Assembly (NCBI GenBank): GCA_017480035.1
Contig: JAFVBJ010000003.1
Location: 186,001 to 250,000 of the forward strand
DNA length: 64,000 bases
Source of the DNA: Candidatus Saccharimonadota bacterium
GTDB taxonomy: Bacteria; Patescibacteriota; Saccharimonadia; Saccharimonadales; Saccharimonadaceae
Reading direction: 5' to 3'
Part shown: piece after piece, positions 8,291-17,300 of the stretch
How positions within the stretch are numbered: the first letter of the stretch is position 1
Layout: each line of letters starts with the position of its first letter
Program-made: the position numbers and the translations under genes
The notes under the pieces: model-generated
Database searches by the model: none
What the model was told of the DNA's origin: nothing
The model's input: the letters and a program-made list of their open reading frames with translations, nothing else

Positions 8291-9083
8291 AAACGAAATT
8301 ATCGTCGCCGCGATTGAGGTTGCGAAAGAGAAATACGGCCTTGAGTTCTCCCCTGTTTTTGCCGAATCTCTCGAAGAATCTTGTGAAAAAGTTAAAACCG
8401 GTGCTGCCGACGCCATGATTGCTGGCATCGAATATACTAGCCGTGAAGTCATCCTCGCTTGCCGAGATTTTCTAGGCATGAAAGATACAAACGACTATTC
8501 TGATGAAACCGGTCGCCCTCTGAAAAAAACTTTTTCTGCTAGTTTCGTCCTGACGAAGCCCGGCGCCCGTTCCTTCGTGCTTGGTGATGCCGCCGCTTGC
8601 AAAAATCCCGATGAACACATGCTTTACGACATCGTTCTCCAGACTGCCGAAACTGCCGAAGCTATCTTAGAAGAGCCTCCAAAAATCGCCATGCTCTCCT
8701 TCTCTACACTTGGTTCCGGCGGAAACGATGGCTCTATCGACCGCATCCGCACTGTCGTAAATCGCATCCATAAAGATTTCCCTGACCTCGCTATCGACGG
8801 CGAGCTCCAACTTGACGCTGCCATCAACGAGAAAATCGGTGACAAAAAAGCTCCCGGCTCAACTGTCGCTGGCCGTGCGAATGTCTTGATTGCTCCCGAC
8901 CTTAATTCCGGCAACATTCTCTATAAAGCCATCGAACAATTTGGCGACTACACTGCTGCTGGCCCGATTTTACAAGGCTTCGCCGCCCCTGTTTCTGACC
9001 TCTCGCGTGGCTCGACTAAAGAAGATGTCATTTCTGTTATCGACGTCATAATCGCTCTTATAAAAAGGAATCAGGATGCTTAA
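8262..9083 (+). CDS. pta: Phosphate acetyl/butyryltransferase
   Basis: 273 residues, shorter than a typical 320-340 residue Pta catalytic domain. Family blocks are clear: KIAMLSFSTLGSG, then GELQLDAAIN, then ANVLIAPDLNSGNILYKAIEQFG and GPILQGFAAPVSDLSRGST, which form the CoA and phosphate sites. It swaps the acyl group between CoA and phosphate; with acetate kinase this yields ATP from acetyl-CoA. No ackA is in the window. The gene overlaps the previous one by 29 bases and the next by 8. A butyryl-type substrate cannot be excluded. Confidence 0.85.
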   Translation: MIKIVFPEYKNEIIVAAIEVAKEKYGLEFSPVFAESLEESCEKVKTGAADAMIAGIEYTSREVILACRDFLGMKDTNDYSDETGRPLKKTFSASFVLTKPGARSFVLGDAAACKNPDEHMLYDIVLQTAETAEAILEEPPKIAMLSFSTLGSGGNDGSIDRIRTVVNRIHKDFPDLAIDGELQLDAAINEKIGDKKAPGSTVAGRANVLIAPDLNSGNILYKAIEQFGDYTAAGPILQGFAAPVSDLSRGSTKEDVISVIDVIIALIKRNQDA

Positions 9084-9582
9084 GCCATACTTTAAAAACG
9101 GCATTTTTTCTGAAAAAATCGACGCTATCACTCCCGGATTCATCGGCGCACTTACCATCGGACTTGTTCGTTACATGGGTGACGCGCGCACTGATGAACT
9201 TGGCATGGAACGTCCGCTCGCTGTCGCTTTTTCCGTCAAAAAATCCGAAAATTCCCAGATGATTTATGATTTTTTCAAGTCCACCTTTGACTTAGCGGGT
9301 CTTGACTACAAAAACCTCGGTGAAAAGTCCCGAGAAGACCTTAAAACTACCTTTTTTGATGACGGTTTCGACTGCGGAATCATGATTTACGACAAAAACG
9401 ACGAAATCAAGCTCGAGATTTTTGAGCGTGGCGACGACATTGGCGGTCTTGAGGCGAGTCTCCCCGGTGGAGTCAATTTCGAAGGAAAAGTTAAATCCGT
9501 CAATCACGCTCTCCCGATTCCCCAAATCGCCGTCAATCAAATCGAACATGCCCTAAACACCGAATTTGGCTTTGGTTTTTAG
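9076..9582 (+). CDS. Unidentified protein cotranscribed with pta
   Basis: 168 residues, no signal peptide or TM helix. The sequence has an N-terminal block ITPGFIGALTIGLVRYMGD and ends in the region ALPIPQIAVNQIEHAL. I do not recognise the family; the first block faintly recalls the first domain of phosphohexomutases, but no phosphoserine loop is present. The ATG at 9076 lies inside the last codons of pta (8-base overlap), so translation is probably coupled. MurC follows 27 nt downstream under its own promoter. Confidence 0.7.
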   Translation: MLKPYFKNGIFSEKIDAITPGFIGALTIGLVRYMGDARTDELGMERPLAVAFSVKKSENSQMIYDFFKSTFDLAGLDYKNLGEKSREDLKTTFFDDGFDCGIMIYDKNDEIKLEIFERGDDIGGLEASLPGGVNFEGKVKSVNHALPIPQIAVNQIEHALNTEFGFGF

Positions 9583-9594
9583 GAATAGAAGTTG

Positions 9595-9603
9595 TGGTAA
9601 AAT
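9595..9603 (+). promoter_or_regulatory. Extended -10 promoter of murC
   Basis: TGG-TAAAAT ends 6 nt before the ATG at 9610, so the murC mRNA should be leaderless. Confidence 0.55.
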
Positions 9604-9609
9604 ATACTT

Positions 9610-10836
9610 ATGAACATCTATATTTCTGGGATTTCTGGTACAGGCATGGGTCCACTCGCTCTGATGGCAAAAGATGCTGGCTTTAATGTTGTCGGCTCGG
9701 ATAAGCAAGCTGGTCCTATCGCCAAAGAACTCGAAGCTGCCGGAATCAGCTTCGAAATTGGCGCCCAAGACGGCACTTTTCTTGAAAAACAGGGAGAAAT
9801 TGACTGGTTTGTCTATACTTCTGCCCTCCCAAAAGACCATCCGGAACTAAAACTTGCCGAAGAAAAAGGTATTAAATGTACGAAACGCGACGAATTTATC
9901 GCTTTTCTCGTCGAAAAATTGAATTTGAAGATGGTCGCAGTCGCTGGCACTCACGGCAAAACGACCACGACTAGCATGCTGATTTGGGCTGTAAAACAAT
10001 TAAAGCTCCCGGCTGCATATCTCGTCGGCACTACTCTTGGTTTTGCTGAATCTGGTAGTTATAAACCTAATGACAAATTTTTCATCTACGAAGCTGATGA
10101 ATATGACCGCAATTTCCTTGCTTTTCACCCATGGCTTTCCCTCATCACTTTCGTTTCATACGACCATCCTGACATTTACAAAACCCCAGAAGATTACCTA
10201 GCCGCCTTCAAACAGTTTGAGTCTCAATCTGAGAAAGTCATCAAAGGTGGCGAAACTAATCCATTTTTGAAACTTGCTGGACGCGCTCGCCGTGAAGATG
10301 CCACGACCGCCATCAAAGCCCTTCATGAGATGGTGAACGAAGCGAATGTACTAAAAACTGAGGAGCAGATGGTGAATGTCCTCAACAAATTCCCTGGTGT
10401 TGGCCGCCGTTTCGAGAAAATCGCCGACGGAGTCTACTCAGATTACGCTCATCATCCCGAAGAAATTACTGCCACGATTGAAATTGCTAACGAGCAGGCC
10501 AAAATCTTAAATAAAAAAGGTGTTGTCGCAATTTATGAACCGCACCAAAACACTCGCCAACACGAAGTGAAATCTGGTTATAGATCCGCTTTTTCTGGCG
10601 CAGAAAAAGTTTTTTGGCTCCCAACTTACCTCACGCGCGAAAATCCCGAACTGAAAATCCTGACCCCAGAAGATTTTATCAAAGATCTCGATGAACCGGG
10701 GCTTGCTGAAGCTGTCGAGATGGACGACGACCTCGCGCGCAGGTTAAAAAATCTTGCAAATAAGGGCTATTTAATTCTCCTCATGACCGCCGGTCCGGCG
10801 GACGAATGGCTCCGTAAAATCTTCGCGAAAAACTAG
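9610..10836 (+). CDS. murC: UDP-N-acetylmuramate--L-alanine ligase family protein (MurC, possibly Mpl-like)
   Basis: 408 residues. The N-terminal Rossmann motif GISGTGMGPLALMAKDAG binds the UDP-sugar, the ATP loop is VAVAGTHGKTTTTSML near 112, the central FIYEADEYDRNF and SYDHPDIY motifs are the Mur-ligase metal and Lys regions, and SDYAHHPEEI in the C-terminal domain is the MurC/Mpl hallmark. It adds the first amino acid (or a recycled peptide) to UDP-MurNAc in the cytoplasm. It is shorter than most MurC (about 460-490) because several loops are trimmed. MurC and the recycling ligase Mpl are hard to tell apart here. Confidence 0.88.
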   Translation: MNIYISGISGTGMGPLALMAKDAGFNVVGSDKQAGPIAKELEAAGISFEIGAQDGTFLEKQGEIDWFVYTSALPKDHPELKLAEEKGIKCTKRDEFIAFLVEKLNLKMVAVAGTHGKTTTTSMLIWAVKQLKLPAAYLVGTTLGFAESGSYKPNDKFFIYEADEYDRNFLAFHPWLSLITFVSYDHPDIYKTPEDYLAAFKQFESQSEKVIKGGETNPFLKLAGRARREDATTAIKALHEMVNEANVLKTEEQMVNVLNKFPGVGRRFEKIADGVYSDYAHHPEEITATIEIANEQAKILNKKGVVAIYEPHQNTRQHEVKSGYRSAFSGAEKVFWLPTYLTRENPELKILTPEDFIKDLDEPGLAEAVEMDDDLARRLKNLANKGYLILLMTAGPADEWLRKIFAKN

Positions 10837-10838
10837 TG

Positions 10839-10847
10839 TGATATAAT
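10839..10847 (+). promoter_or_regulatory. Extended -10 promoter
   Basis: TGA-TATAAT overlapping the murC stop region; it ends 9 nt before the ATG at 10857, giving a leader of only about two or three bases. Confidence 0.55.
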
Positions 10848-10856
10848 TTAAGTACG

Positions 10857-11642
10857 ATGGGTGGTTTCTGGGAAAAACGAGTCAAAGAAGATACGAAGGA
10901 ACGTCGTTCCAAACATTTTTTGAATTTCATAAAATCCATCCGCACTTGGCAACTTATCTTGGTTATCATCCCTGTAATTTTTATGTCCGCAACTTTTCTT
11001 CGTTTCGACCACTTGAAAATGAATGAACTAAAAACCGCCGTACTTGAAGCCGATGCTGCCGGCGAAGATGAAAATGGGGAATTAAAAGAGGGCGAAACTG
11101 CCAAAACTCAAGAGGAAATCACCGCTGACATCACCGAGAAAATGAAAACTCTAAAAACTTTCACTGAGTCCCATACCGTTATCAATTTCATTGATAAAAA
11201 CGGCACTTCCGAGCTAGTTTTCGGTACCAGCTCATTCTATCTTGAACATCAATATAATCGTCTCGCACTCGCCGCTCTCACGAAGGCCCAGGAGCTCGCC
11301 GCCACCATCACCGACGACAACCCCAACGGCAACGTCTATGCTTATGCTAACAGCGTCTGTCGTCCGCAAGCGATTCGCTATGGTTGGGCTTGGAACTCCG
11401 CTCAATTCATCAGCTGCATGACCGGAGAAATCTCTAAATTCCCTGCCGCCGATTACGTCACGAGCCAAATCACCGCCAGCATCCCTTCGACTTCCCTTTT
11501 TCGCTATGATTTCGCCTCGCCGATTTGGTCGCCGACCTTGTCTGGTTTTTTCATTTTATTCTCAATCCTCCTAATTATTATTATCGTCATCCGCATCTTC
11601 ACTTGGATTTTACTCCGCATCGCTCTCCTTTTTCTAAAATAA
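10857..11642 (+). CDS. Unidentified two-TM membrane protein
   Basis: 261 residues. A basic N-terminus (KRVKEDTKERRSKHF) precedes TM1 near 32-49; an extracytoplasmic region of about 180 residues with a Cys pair in AYANSVCRPQ and AQFISCMTG is followed by TM2 near 234-256. The two Cys could form a disulfide outside the cell. It has no recognised domain. It stands alone between murC and a small conserved gene and is driven by its own extended -10 promoter. Confidence 0.75.
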   Translation: MGGFWEKRVKEDTKERRSKHFLNFIKSIRTWQLILVIIPVIFMSATFLRFDHLKMNELKTAVLEADAAGEDENGELKEGETAKTQEEITADITEKMKTLKTFTESHTVINFIDKNGTSELVFGTSSFYLEHQYNRLALAALTKAQELAATITDDNPNGNVYAYANSVCRPQAIRYGWAWNSAQFISCMTGEISKFPAADYVTSQITASIPSTSLFRYDFASPIWSPTLSGFFILFSILLIIIIVIRIFTWILLRIALLFLK

Positions 11643-11708
11643 TCAAAAATAACCATAAGCTTCACCCCTGTTTTCCTCTAAAAAGTCAGTTTTTCCCTAT
11701 AAAACCCC

Positions 11709-11737
11709 TTGACACCAGAGAAAATCCGTCTTAAGAT
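11709..11737 (+). promoter_or_regulatory. Canonical -35/-10 promoter
   Basis: TTGACA (11709-11714), 17-bp spacer, TAAGAT (11732-11737). Unlike most promoters here it has a full -35, and the gene has a real leader with GGAGGA about 5 nt before the ATG at 11764. This suggests strong expression. Confidence 0.65.
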
Positions 11738-11763
11738 AGGAATATATAAACTAAGGAGGAAAT

Positions 11764-11970
11764 ATGGCCTACAGCATCACTAACAGTAAAGGCATCACTT
11801 ATTACTTGCGTAAATCAGAAGTCACTCTCCGTGGCGGCAAACCACAGACTATCTACTTCTTCACAAAGACCGAAAATGGTGGCAAAGGTACTCCATGCGA
11901 CCTCCCAGCAGATCGCCAAGTTAACGAAAACCCACGCAACGGTTTCTTGACTCTTTCGAAGAAGAAATAA
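11764..11970 (+). CDS. Small conserved protein of the TNSKG...YYL type
   Basis: 68 residues, basic at the end (LSKKK). It contains TNSKGITYYLRKSEVTLRGG followed by QTIYFF and a C-terminal DLPADRQVNENPRNGF block. From memory, small proteins of this pattern are widespread in CPR bacteria, but no function is known to me. A strong consensus promoter, a good AAGGAGGA ribosome binding site and an intrinsic terminator 26 nt downstream make it a monocistronic, probably well-expressed gene. Confidence 0.8.
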   Translation: MAYSITNSKGITYYLRKSEVTLRGGKPQTIYFFTKTENGGKGTPCDLPADRQVNENPRNGFLTLSKKK

Positions 11971-11995
11971 TAGAGCCTGGCTTATTTAGGTATGA

Positions 11996-12023
11996 AAAAG
12001 CCCCGAATGTTCGGGGCTTTTTG
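11996..12023. terminator. Bidirectional intrinsic terminator
   Basis: Stem AGCCCCGAA / TTCGGGGCT with an A-run before and a T-run after. It serves the small gene on the plus strand and the lipoprotein gene on the minus strand. Confidence 0.9.
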
Positions 12024-12034
12024 TAGGAGTGTAA

Positions 12035-12805
12035 TTAGTGTTGGGTGAAATCGTCATATTTATCGCATGGTCTGAAATCTGCGCCAGAAACCTGTGGTGC
12101 GACATCTGCTGTCTGATTGGTTTTTAACCAATCAATCAATGACGGCAGGACCATCAACGATTGTTTTGCAACCGTTAGTCCGTCCACCTCGGTCGGCATT
12201 GTTTCGCCTGTATCAAAGAGATAGCTGTAGGTCGCCAAGTTCCAGCGCCTAGAATCGTTAGTATCCCAGTTCCCAATCGAGACACACGAAGTATTTGGAT
12301 CGCCGTCGTCCGTTCCTACCTGAACCATGATATATTGGTTCCCGAAAATGTAGAGGAACGATACCTTCCCGTTCTTCACGTCACTCGCGCCGGCAGCATA
12401 GCCGTATTGAGTGAAATTGAATCTCCCATCGACGATATATTCTCCGACTGCACTTTGGGCAATCAGTTCGTCGACGGTCGGTTCCGGCTCCTCTACTACC
12501 TCGGGTGTAGGCTCCTCTTTGACGGGCTCTTCTTTTGCCGGTTCTTCCGGCGCCGGCTCCTCTGGAGCAGATTCTTCTTCCTTCTTGGAAACTTCCGGTT
12601 CTGTCGGTTTCTCCGGCTCGTTCACCTCGACAACTTCTGTCTCGGGGGTCTCCGGAATCTCGATTTCGACCGCAGGTGTTTCTGTAACTTCCTCTTTCGG
12701 TGCCGGGGTGGGCTCAGCGGTTGCTCCCGCAGTGTTGTTGCCGCATCCCACGAGCGCCACCAAGAGTGTAACACACAGGAAACTTGCAAAAAACTTCTTC
12801 TTCAT
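12035..12805 (-). CDS. Secreted lipoprotein with a Pro/Glu-rich stalk
   Basis: 256 residues. A lipoprotein signal peptide (MKKKFFASFLCVTLLVALVGC, lipobox LVGC with Cys21) precedes a stalk of about 85 residues of Glu, Pro and Thr, then a globular domain of about 145 residues starting near DELIAQSAVGEYIVDGRFNF. The domain has three Cys, among them SCVSIGNWD and FRPCDKYDD, that could pair. It would be anchored in the outer leaflet of the cytoplasmic membrane and project through the cell wall. The domain family is not recognised. The start has GAAGGAGGG about 6 nt upstream. Confidence 0.85.
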   Translation of the reverse strand: MKKKFFASFLCVTLLVALVGCGNNTAGATAEPTPAPKEEVTETPAVEIEIPETPETEVVEVNEPEKPTEPEVSKKEEESAPEEPAPEEPAKEEPVKEEPTPEVVEEPEPTVDELIAQSAVGEYIVDGRFNFTQYGYAAGASDVKNGKVSFLYIFGNQYIMVQVGTDDGDPNTSCVSIGNWDTNDSRRWNLATYSYLFDTGETMPTEVDGLTVAKQSLMVLPSLIDWLKTNQTADVAPQVSGADFRPCDKYDDFTQH

Positions 12806-12866
12806 TTTTTACCCTCCTTCTTTTAAAGTGCGACAAAAAAATGTCAGAACAATGGAACTTGTATAT

Positions 12867-12875
12867 ATTATATCA
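12867..12875 (-). promoter_or_regulatory. Extended -10 promoter of the lipoprotein gene
   Basis: TGA-TATAAT on the minus strand, about 60 nt before the ATG. This gene has a normal leader with a strong ribosome binding site. Confidence 0.6.
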
Positions 12876-12911
12876 CATTTTCCAAAAAAGATAAATACCA
12901 AAGATAAAAAA

Positions 12912-12987
12912 TGGTGGGGGCAGCTGGGTTCGAACCAGCGACCAAGCGGTTATGAGCCGCCTGCTCTAACCACTGAGCTATGCCCCC
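12912..12987 (-). tRNA. ileX: tRNA-Ile2 with CAT anticodon (lysidine type)
   Basis: 76 nt with encoded CCA and discriminator A. Acceptor GGGGGCA pairs with TGCCCCC; D arm, anticodon arm (GGCGG-CTCATAA-CCGCT) and T arm (GCTGG-TTCGAAC-CCAGC) are all intact. The anticodon is CAT. The body from the D loop through the T stem is almost the same as E. coli ileX as I remember it (TAGCTCAGTGGTTAGAGCAG start, then TTGGTCGCTGG), and the closed 1-72 pair excludes an initiator. It therefore most likely reads AUA after C34 is converted to lysidine. An elongator Met tRNA is the alternative. Confidence 0.85.
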
Positions 12988-13016
12988 AGCGATTACTATG
13001 AAATTATATCATAAAA

Positions 13017-13025
13017 TGGTATAAT
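13017..13025 (+). promoter_or_regulatory. Extended -10 promoter of the pilus-region operon
   Basis: TGG-TATAAT, about 21 nt before the ATG at 13047, with a weak GAGG ribosome binding site at about 13039. Confidence 0.6.
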
Positions 13026-13046
13026 AATTAAAGCATAAGAGGTAAA

Positions 13047-13499
13047 ATGGTAGAAGAAAGAAGCAGGAAAGAGCGTCTCGAAGCAAAATCTCGTCGCATG
13101 AAGGCAAAACTCCTTCAGGAAATTTTGGTTCCAGAACGTCTCGTTCTTCTCGCCGTCCCAGTTCTCCTCGTCGCCTTTCTTGTCGGTTCCATCTCGAGTT
13201 TAACTCGCAACTGGTCCATCCGCCAGGAAATCGTCGAACGTGAAGCTGAACTCGCCTATTTAAATCTCCAAGTCGAAAGCTACGAACTCGAAAACCAATA
13301 TTATGCTAGCGAAGAATATCAAGAACTCGCCGCTCGTCGTCTTCAAAATAAGCAATTTTCCGGCGAAAATCTCGTCTATTTACCAAAAAACACTGAAAGT
13401 GCGAAAAACCGCCATAAAACAGCGACCAGCGAGGAGCAAAAAATCCTTAACGAAAAATCAAATTTCGATCAGTGGTTGTCATTTCTTTTTAATTTATGA
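13047..13499 (+). CDS. DivIC/FtsB-like bitopic coiled-coil protein
   Basis: 150 residues. The basic cytoplasmic N-terminus (about 28 residues) is followed by one TM near 29-50 (LVLLAVPVLLVAFLVGSI), a coiled coil of about 35 residues (EIVEREAELAYLNLQVESYELEN) and the motif SEEYQELAARRLQNK then GENLVYLP, which matches the septum formation initiator family in which a helix is followed by an ARE-LGLVKPGE-like block. FtsB/DivIC proteins link FtsL and FtsQ in the divisome. It sits just upstream of the pilus genes, where it may be independent of them. Confidence 0.7.
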   Translation: MVEERSRKERLEAKSRRMKAKLLQEILVPERLVLLAVPVLLVAFLVGSISSLTRNWSIRQEIVEREAELAYLNLQVESYELENQYYASEEYQELAARRLQNKQFSGENLVYLPKNTESAKNRHKTATSEEQKILNEKSNFDQWLSFLFNL

Positions 13500-13505
13500 T
13501 ATAAT
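13497..13505 (+). promoter_or_regulatory. Extended -10 promoter
   Basis: TGA-TATAAT at the stop codon of the DivIC-like gene; 10 nt separate it from the ATG at 13516, so the leader is only about three or four bases. Confidence 0.55.
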
Positions 13506-13515
13506 CATAAGCAGT

Positions 13516-14337
13516 ATGGGTAACGAAGGTCAAAAAAGCCCGCGAGACGTCGCGAGCGAAGATAAAAAGCACCCTTGGGAGATTCTTTCCGAGAGTGAAA
13601 CTTCCGCTGCTGAAAAAAGCGAGAAGAAACGTACAAAATTAGAAAAGAAAAAGGCAAATCGCGAAAAGCGTAAAGCGAAGCTCAATAGTTTCAAAGCTTG
13701 GGTGAAGAAAAATCCAATTTTGTTCTTCGGTTCGATTGTGCTTGTTATTACGGTAATCGTGACGATAGTCATCTTAATTGGCATTTTCACTGCGAAAAAT
13801 AAGCCAGATGACGCAAATAAGGATCTCTCTCCAATTGAAGTCACCGACATCACAGCCGATGTCGACAGTATCCTTTCTGCGAAAACTCCGGATCTCGCAT
13901 TCAGTTACGCATACAAGAACATGAAGAAAAATGCTGCCGATGGTATCTTTGTTGAAGGGACAGTTGGAATCGACCGCAATAAACTTGAAGATAACCTCGA
14001 CGAGTTCATGAAATCCGTCGAGTCCGACTACGACAAAATTGCTTATTCGCTCATTAAAATCATGATTCTTGATGATTTTGATGAAAATGATCGCGCGGAA
14101 TATTTCTTGACGCTTTTTGATGAAAAAAATTACGATCTCGACAAAAACCTTCGCTATATTTATATCCTCGTCGTTCGCTACCACTATCTAAAGACTGAAG
14201 ACACCGACAAATACAAAGAATGGACAGACACCTTATTTAAGGAATATAATCCAGATGAAATGTACATCGACAGCGATAGCGGTGAAATCGTCGAAAATCC
14301 AAACTCAGAAACCGAAAAATCGGAGGACGAAGAATGA
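13516..14337 (+). CDS. Unidentified bitopic membrane protein at the start of the pilus locus
   Basis: 273 residues from the ATG at 13516. An acidic then strongly basic cytoplasmic region (residues 1-60, with KKRTKLEKKKANREKRKAK) leads to one TM near 67-92 (LFFGSIVLVITVIVTIVILIGIF). The outside part is an all-helical acidic domain of about 170 residues with Tyr-rich repeats (YFLTLFDEKNYDLDKNLRYIY). TPR-like scaffolding is possible but not provable. Its stop overlaps the start of the giant secreted protein by 4 bases, so the two are translationally coupled. Confidence 0.75.
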   Translation: MGNEGQKSPRDVASEDKKHPWEILSESETSAAEKSEKKRTKLEKKKANREKRKAKLNSFKAWVKKNPILFFGSIVLVITVIVTIVILIGIFTAKNKPDDANKDLSPIEVTDITADVDSILSAKTPDLAFSYAYKNMKKNAADGIFVEGTVGIDRNKLEDNLDEFMKSVESDYDKIAYSLIKIMILDDFDENDRAEYFLTLFDEKNYDLDKNLRYIYILVVRYHYLKTEDTDKYKEWTDTLFKEYNPDEMYIDSDSGEIVENPNSETEKSEDEE

Positions 14338-17300
14338 AAAAGCTCAGTAATTTCAAATCAATCATGGGAAAAAATCTTTCTCATCTCGCTGGCGTCGCCA
14401 TGGTTGTCGTTTCGGCGCTCGTGCTAACCTTCGCTCCAATGGTCGCTCGTGCAGAAGACTACGGTGGCGGTAGTAGCGGTGGTACCGGTGATGGTGGTTA
14501 TAATACCGGTAAGTGTAACACTGGAAACTGCTATTCCCTCTGGAACGGTGCTTTCTGGCTTAAAATCCCTGCGAGCTCTGATGATATCGACCCGCGAAGT
14601 CTCGGATTTGGCACAGTCTTCTCCGGCGAACACATTACTGGCTGTAAAAGCGGTGGCGGCTATGCTTATGTCCTCGTCACCCGTCTTTCCCAAGGTGGTC
14701 TTGCCGGCATGGTTAACATTGATGAAGCGATGAAACGTGGTGGCGTCACTGACGGCGACGGCGGCTCGACCGTTGCCGGTAGTGAAATTGTTGCCGAAGC
14801 CGCTGCTCACGCCAAATTCCAAGAGCACTGGGCCGACTTTTATTCCCAACCCCCATACAACCAAAACTACACTGGTACTGACCTCTCATGGTTCTGCGCC
14901 GATCCGACTACAACCACCACCACTACTACGACAACAACCCCGCCACGTTATCGTTTGAACTGTGTTCCTGGCCTTGCCCGTGAGAAGCACCAAACTTGGA
15001 CTCGTATCGCAGTTAAGAATATTACCCTCGACGGCTATGGTAGTTGGCCAAATTCTCAGTGGAAAGCAACCGGTGTACGCTCATCGCTCACGACAGATTC
15101 TTGGTGGACCGGAGGGGGCGCGAGCGTCTTAACGATTGCAAAGCCGGGCGACTCCGTCCAGTTCTTGCATGAGTATTGTGCCGCGGACCGTTACGTTAGA
15201 CGTACGGCGGTTCAAGGCTCGTGGACGACCTCTGGCATTGGCGGTCCGTCTCACAATGTGATATTCGATATTCCGGCTAACAGATTCCAAATCCACGCTT
15301 CGCCAAACGATACTTACGCCTTTGGTAATGGTATCGAATGGGTCAATTCCGTTGCTGCAAGCCGCTCGGAATATGAAAATCTCTTCACTGACCCTGGGGC
15401 TAATGGCTATGCCGTCACCCCAGACCGCTACGGTCTCGGCACCCTTTCGCCGACTCCAGACAATAACTCGCATAACTGTAGTTCTGTCTCGCAGTATACT
15501 GCCTTGGTCCCATATCGCGCCAACGCTTCCTATCAGATTCCTGGTTACGATTCTGGCTGGGGTGGACCTTGTGCTGCTGCAACAAGTACTGATGGGCAGA
15601 CCAACCAAGTCGGTAAAACTATCTCTCAGTGGCACGAATTTAACATGGTAAAGGCATGGGAACAATACACCACCAACCGTAGTGGCAGCTGCGGATGCAA
15701 AAATGATACTGCAGTGTGGCATGCCTACATGTATTCTCCAGAATATTGGCAAGGTTACGGCACATGGTCATGGGAAGAAGGCTACGACTGTGAACTTAGC
15801 TGTAACAACTGTTGTACTTGCGATCAGTGGGATAAATATGATAACTGTACACACTATGCTGACCCTATTTATAAATATACCGACCCATCATACCAATGGT
15901 TCAGTCAATCTAAATCAAAAGACTACGGTACTGCAAGAAAAACTGCAACTGTCTACACCCCATTCAACTTCGTTACAACCACCACCTCATCACTCAACGC
16001 AGGAGATGTCATCTTCCAAGGTGGCGCAATCGGCTCCAGTTTCAAATGGTCTGTCGAAGCTCGTGCAAACGATAAGACGACCAGCAGTAGCTACTCTCCA
16101 TCTTTCCCATACGCAACCGTTACTCCGTCCTGGACAAAAGTTCGCATGGTCGAATTCCTCTACGCTCCTGACGCTGCGGGTGGAAACTCAAAAGTTGAAG
16201 GCAGTACAACTTGGAAAGACCCAAGTACAAACTTGAATGATTCTCAGACTGGCCCATGTCACTACTATAGTGGCGCGATACAATGTAAGGAAATTGAATC
16301 CATCTCCGGCAACCAAAACCCAGAAGGTCTATATATCGGAAATAAAGGCGGAAAGCCTTACACCCAAACCGTCCCAGACAACGATGAATATGTCGGCTAT
16401 AAATACTGTGTCGCCGTCGGATTCTTCCCGTCTGACTCGCACGATTATAAGAACAATACTCTTCAAAGGCAATATTCATATGGCCGTTGGGCGTTTGATG
16501 GTAGCGCTATGGACGCCGGTGACTACTGGAATATCTCTGGCGCATCCTGCCGCACCATCGCAAAGAAACCAAACGTCCAAGTTTGGAATGGTACGACCTA
16601 CACCGATAGCAGTGTCAACACCTCAATCACAAAGAAGTATGTGAATAAGGGTCTCGGTACGAGCTACAAGAACAACGAAACTGACATCTTCGGTTCTTGG
16701 ACTGAATATGCCATCATCGCTGGTGGCAGTACAAGAGGTATGGCTTCTGGTGCGATGCTCGGATATCAGAAAGAAACCTATAACTTCACTGGTGGTGGAC
16801 AACCAAACGAAGGCTCGAGCTATAAGTTACTATCTCCAATCACCATCGCAAACAACAAGAGCGGTGAATCTGGGCATAGCAACGTCAATGCTTCCGCTTC
16901 AATTAATACAAACCTCAGCCGTTTGCGTGCACGTTATAGCGACAAAGCCCAGACTTTTGCGGGCGGCTCACCGTCAAAGACTATCTATACTGCAGAGACC
17001 GGTATGCAATACGCATATTACGACGATGATGTTAATCTCTCAGCTTTCACTATTAAGAGTTATTCCGACACTAAAAATCATCCAAACCAGACCACAAGTA
17101 AAAATGGTAATGGTATCGTGAAATATCTCAGCGACGACGGCACAAAAGATAATACGCTTGTAATTTACGTCGAAGGGAAACTCACGATTGATGGAAACAT
17201 CACGCTCGGCAACACAAATACTCCAGAAAGGCTAGGAAACTTTGCCTCTGGTACGTCGACAAATTCAGCCGCGAAATTGCCACAAGTCTTGATTTTTGCG

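Noticed and set aside
12411-13001. Plus-strand open frame over the lipoprotein gene and the tRNA
   Set aside because: It is antisense to a clear lipoprotein, and its C-terminus is the translated complement of tRNA-Ile2, a known source of spurious database proteins.
15129-15752. 207-codon minus-strand frame in the large secreted protein gene
   Set aside because: Shadow frame: no start signal, no domain, and the plus strand has a signal peptide and coherent protein.
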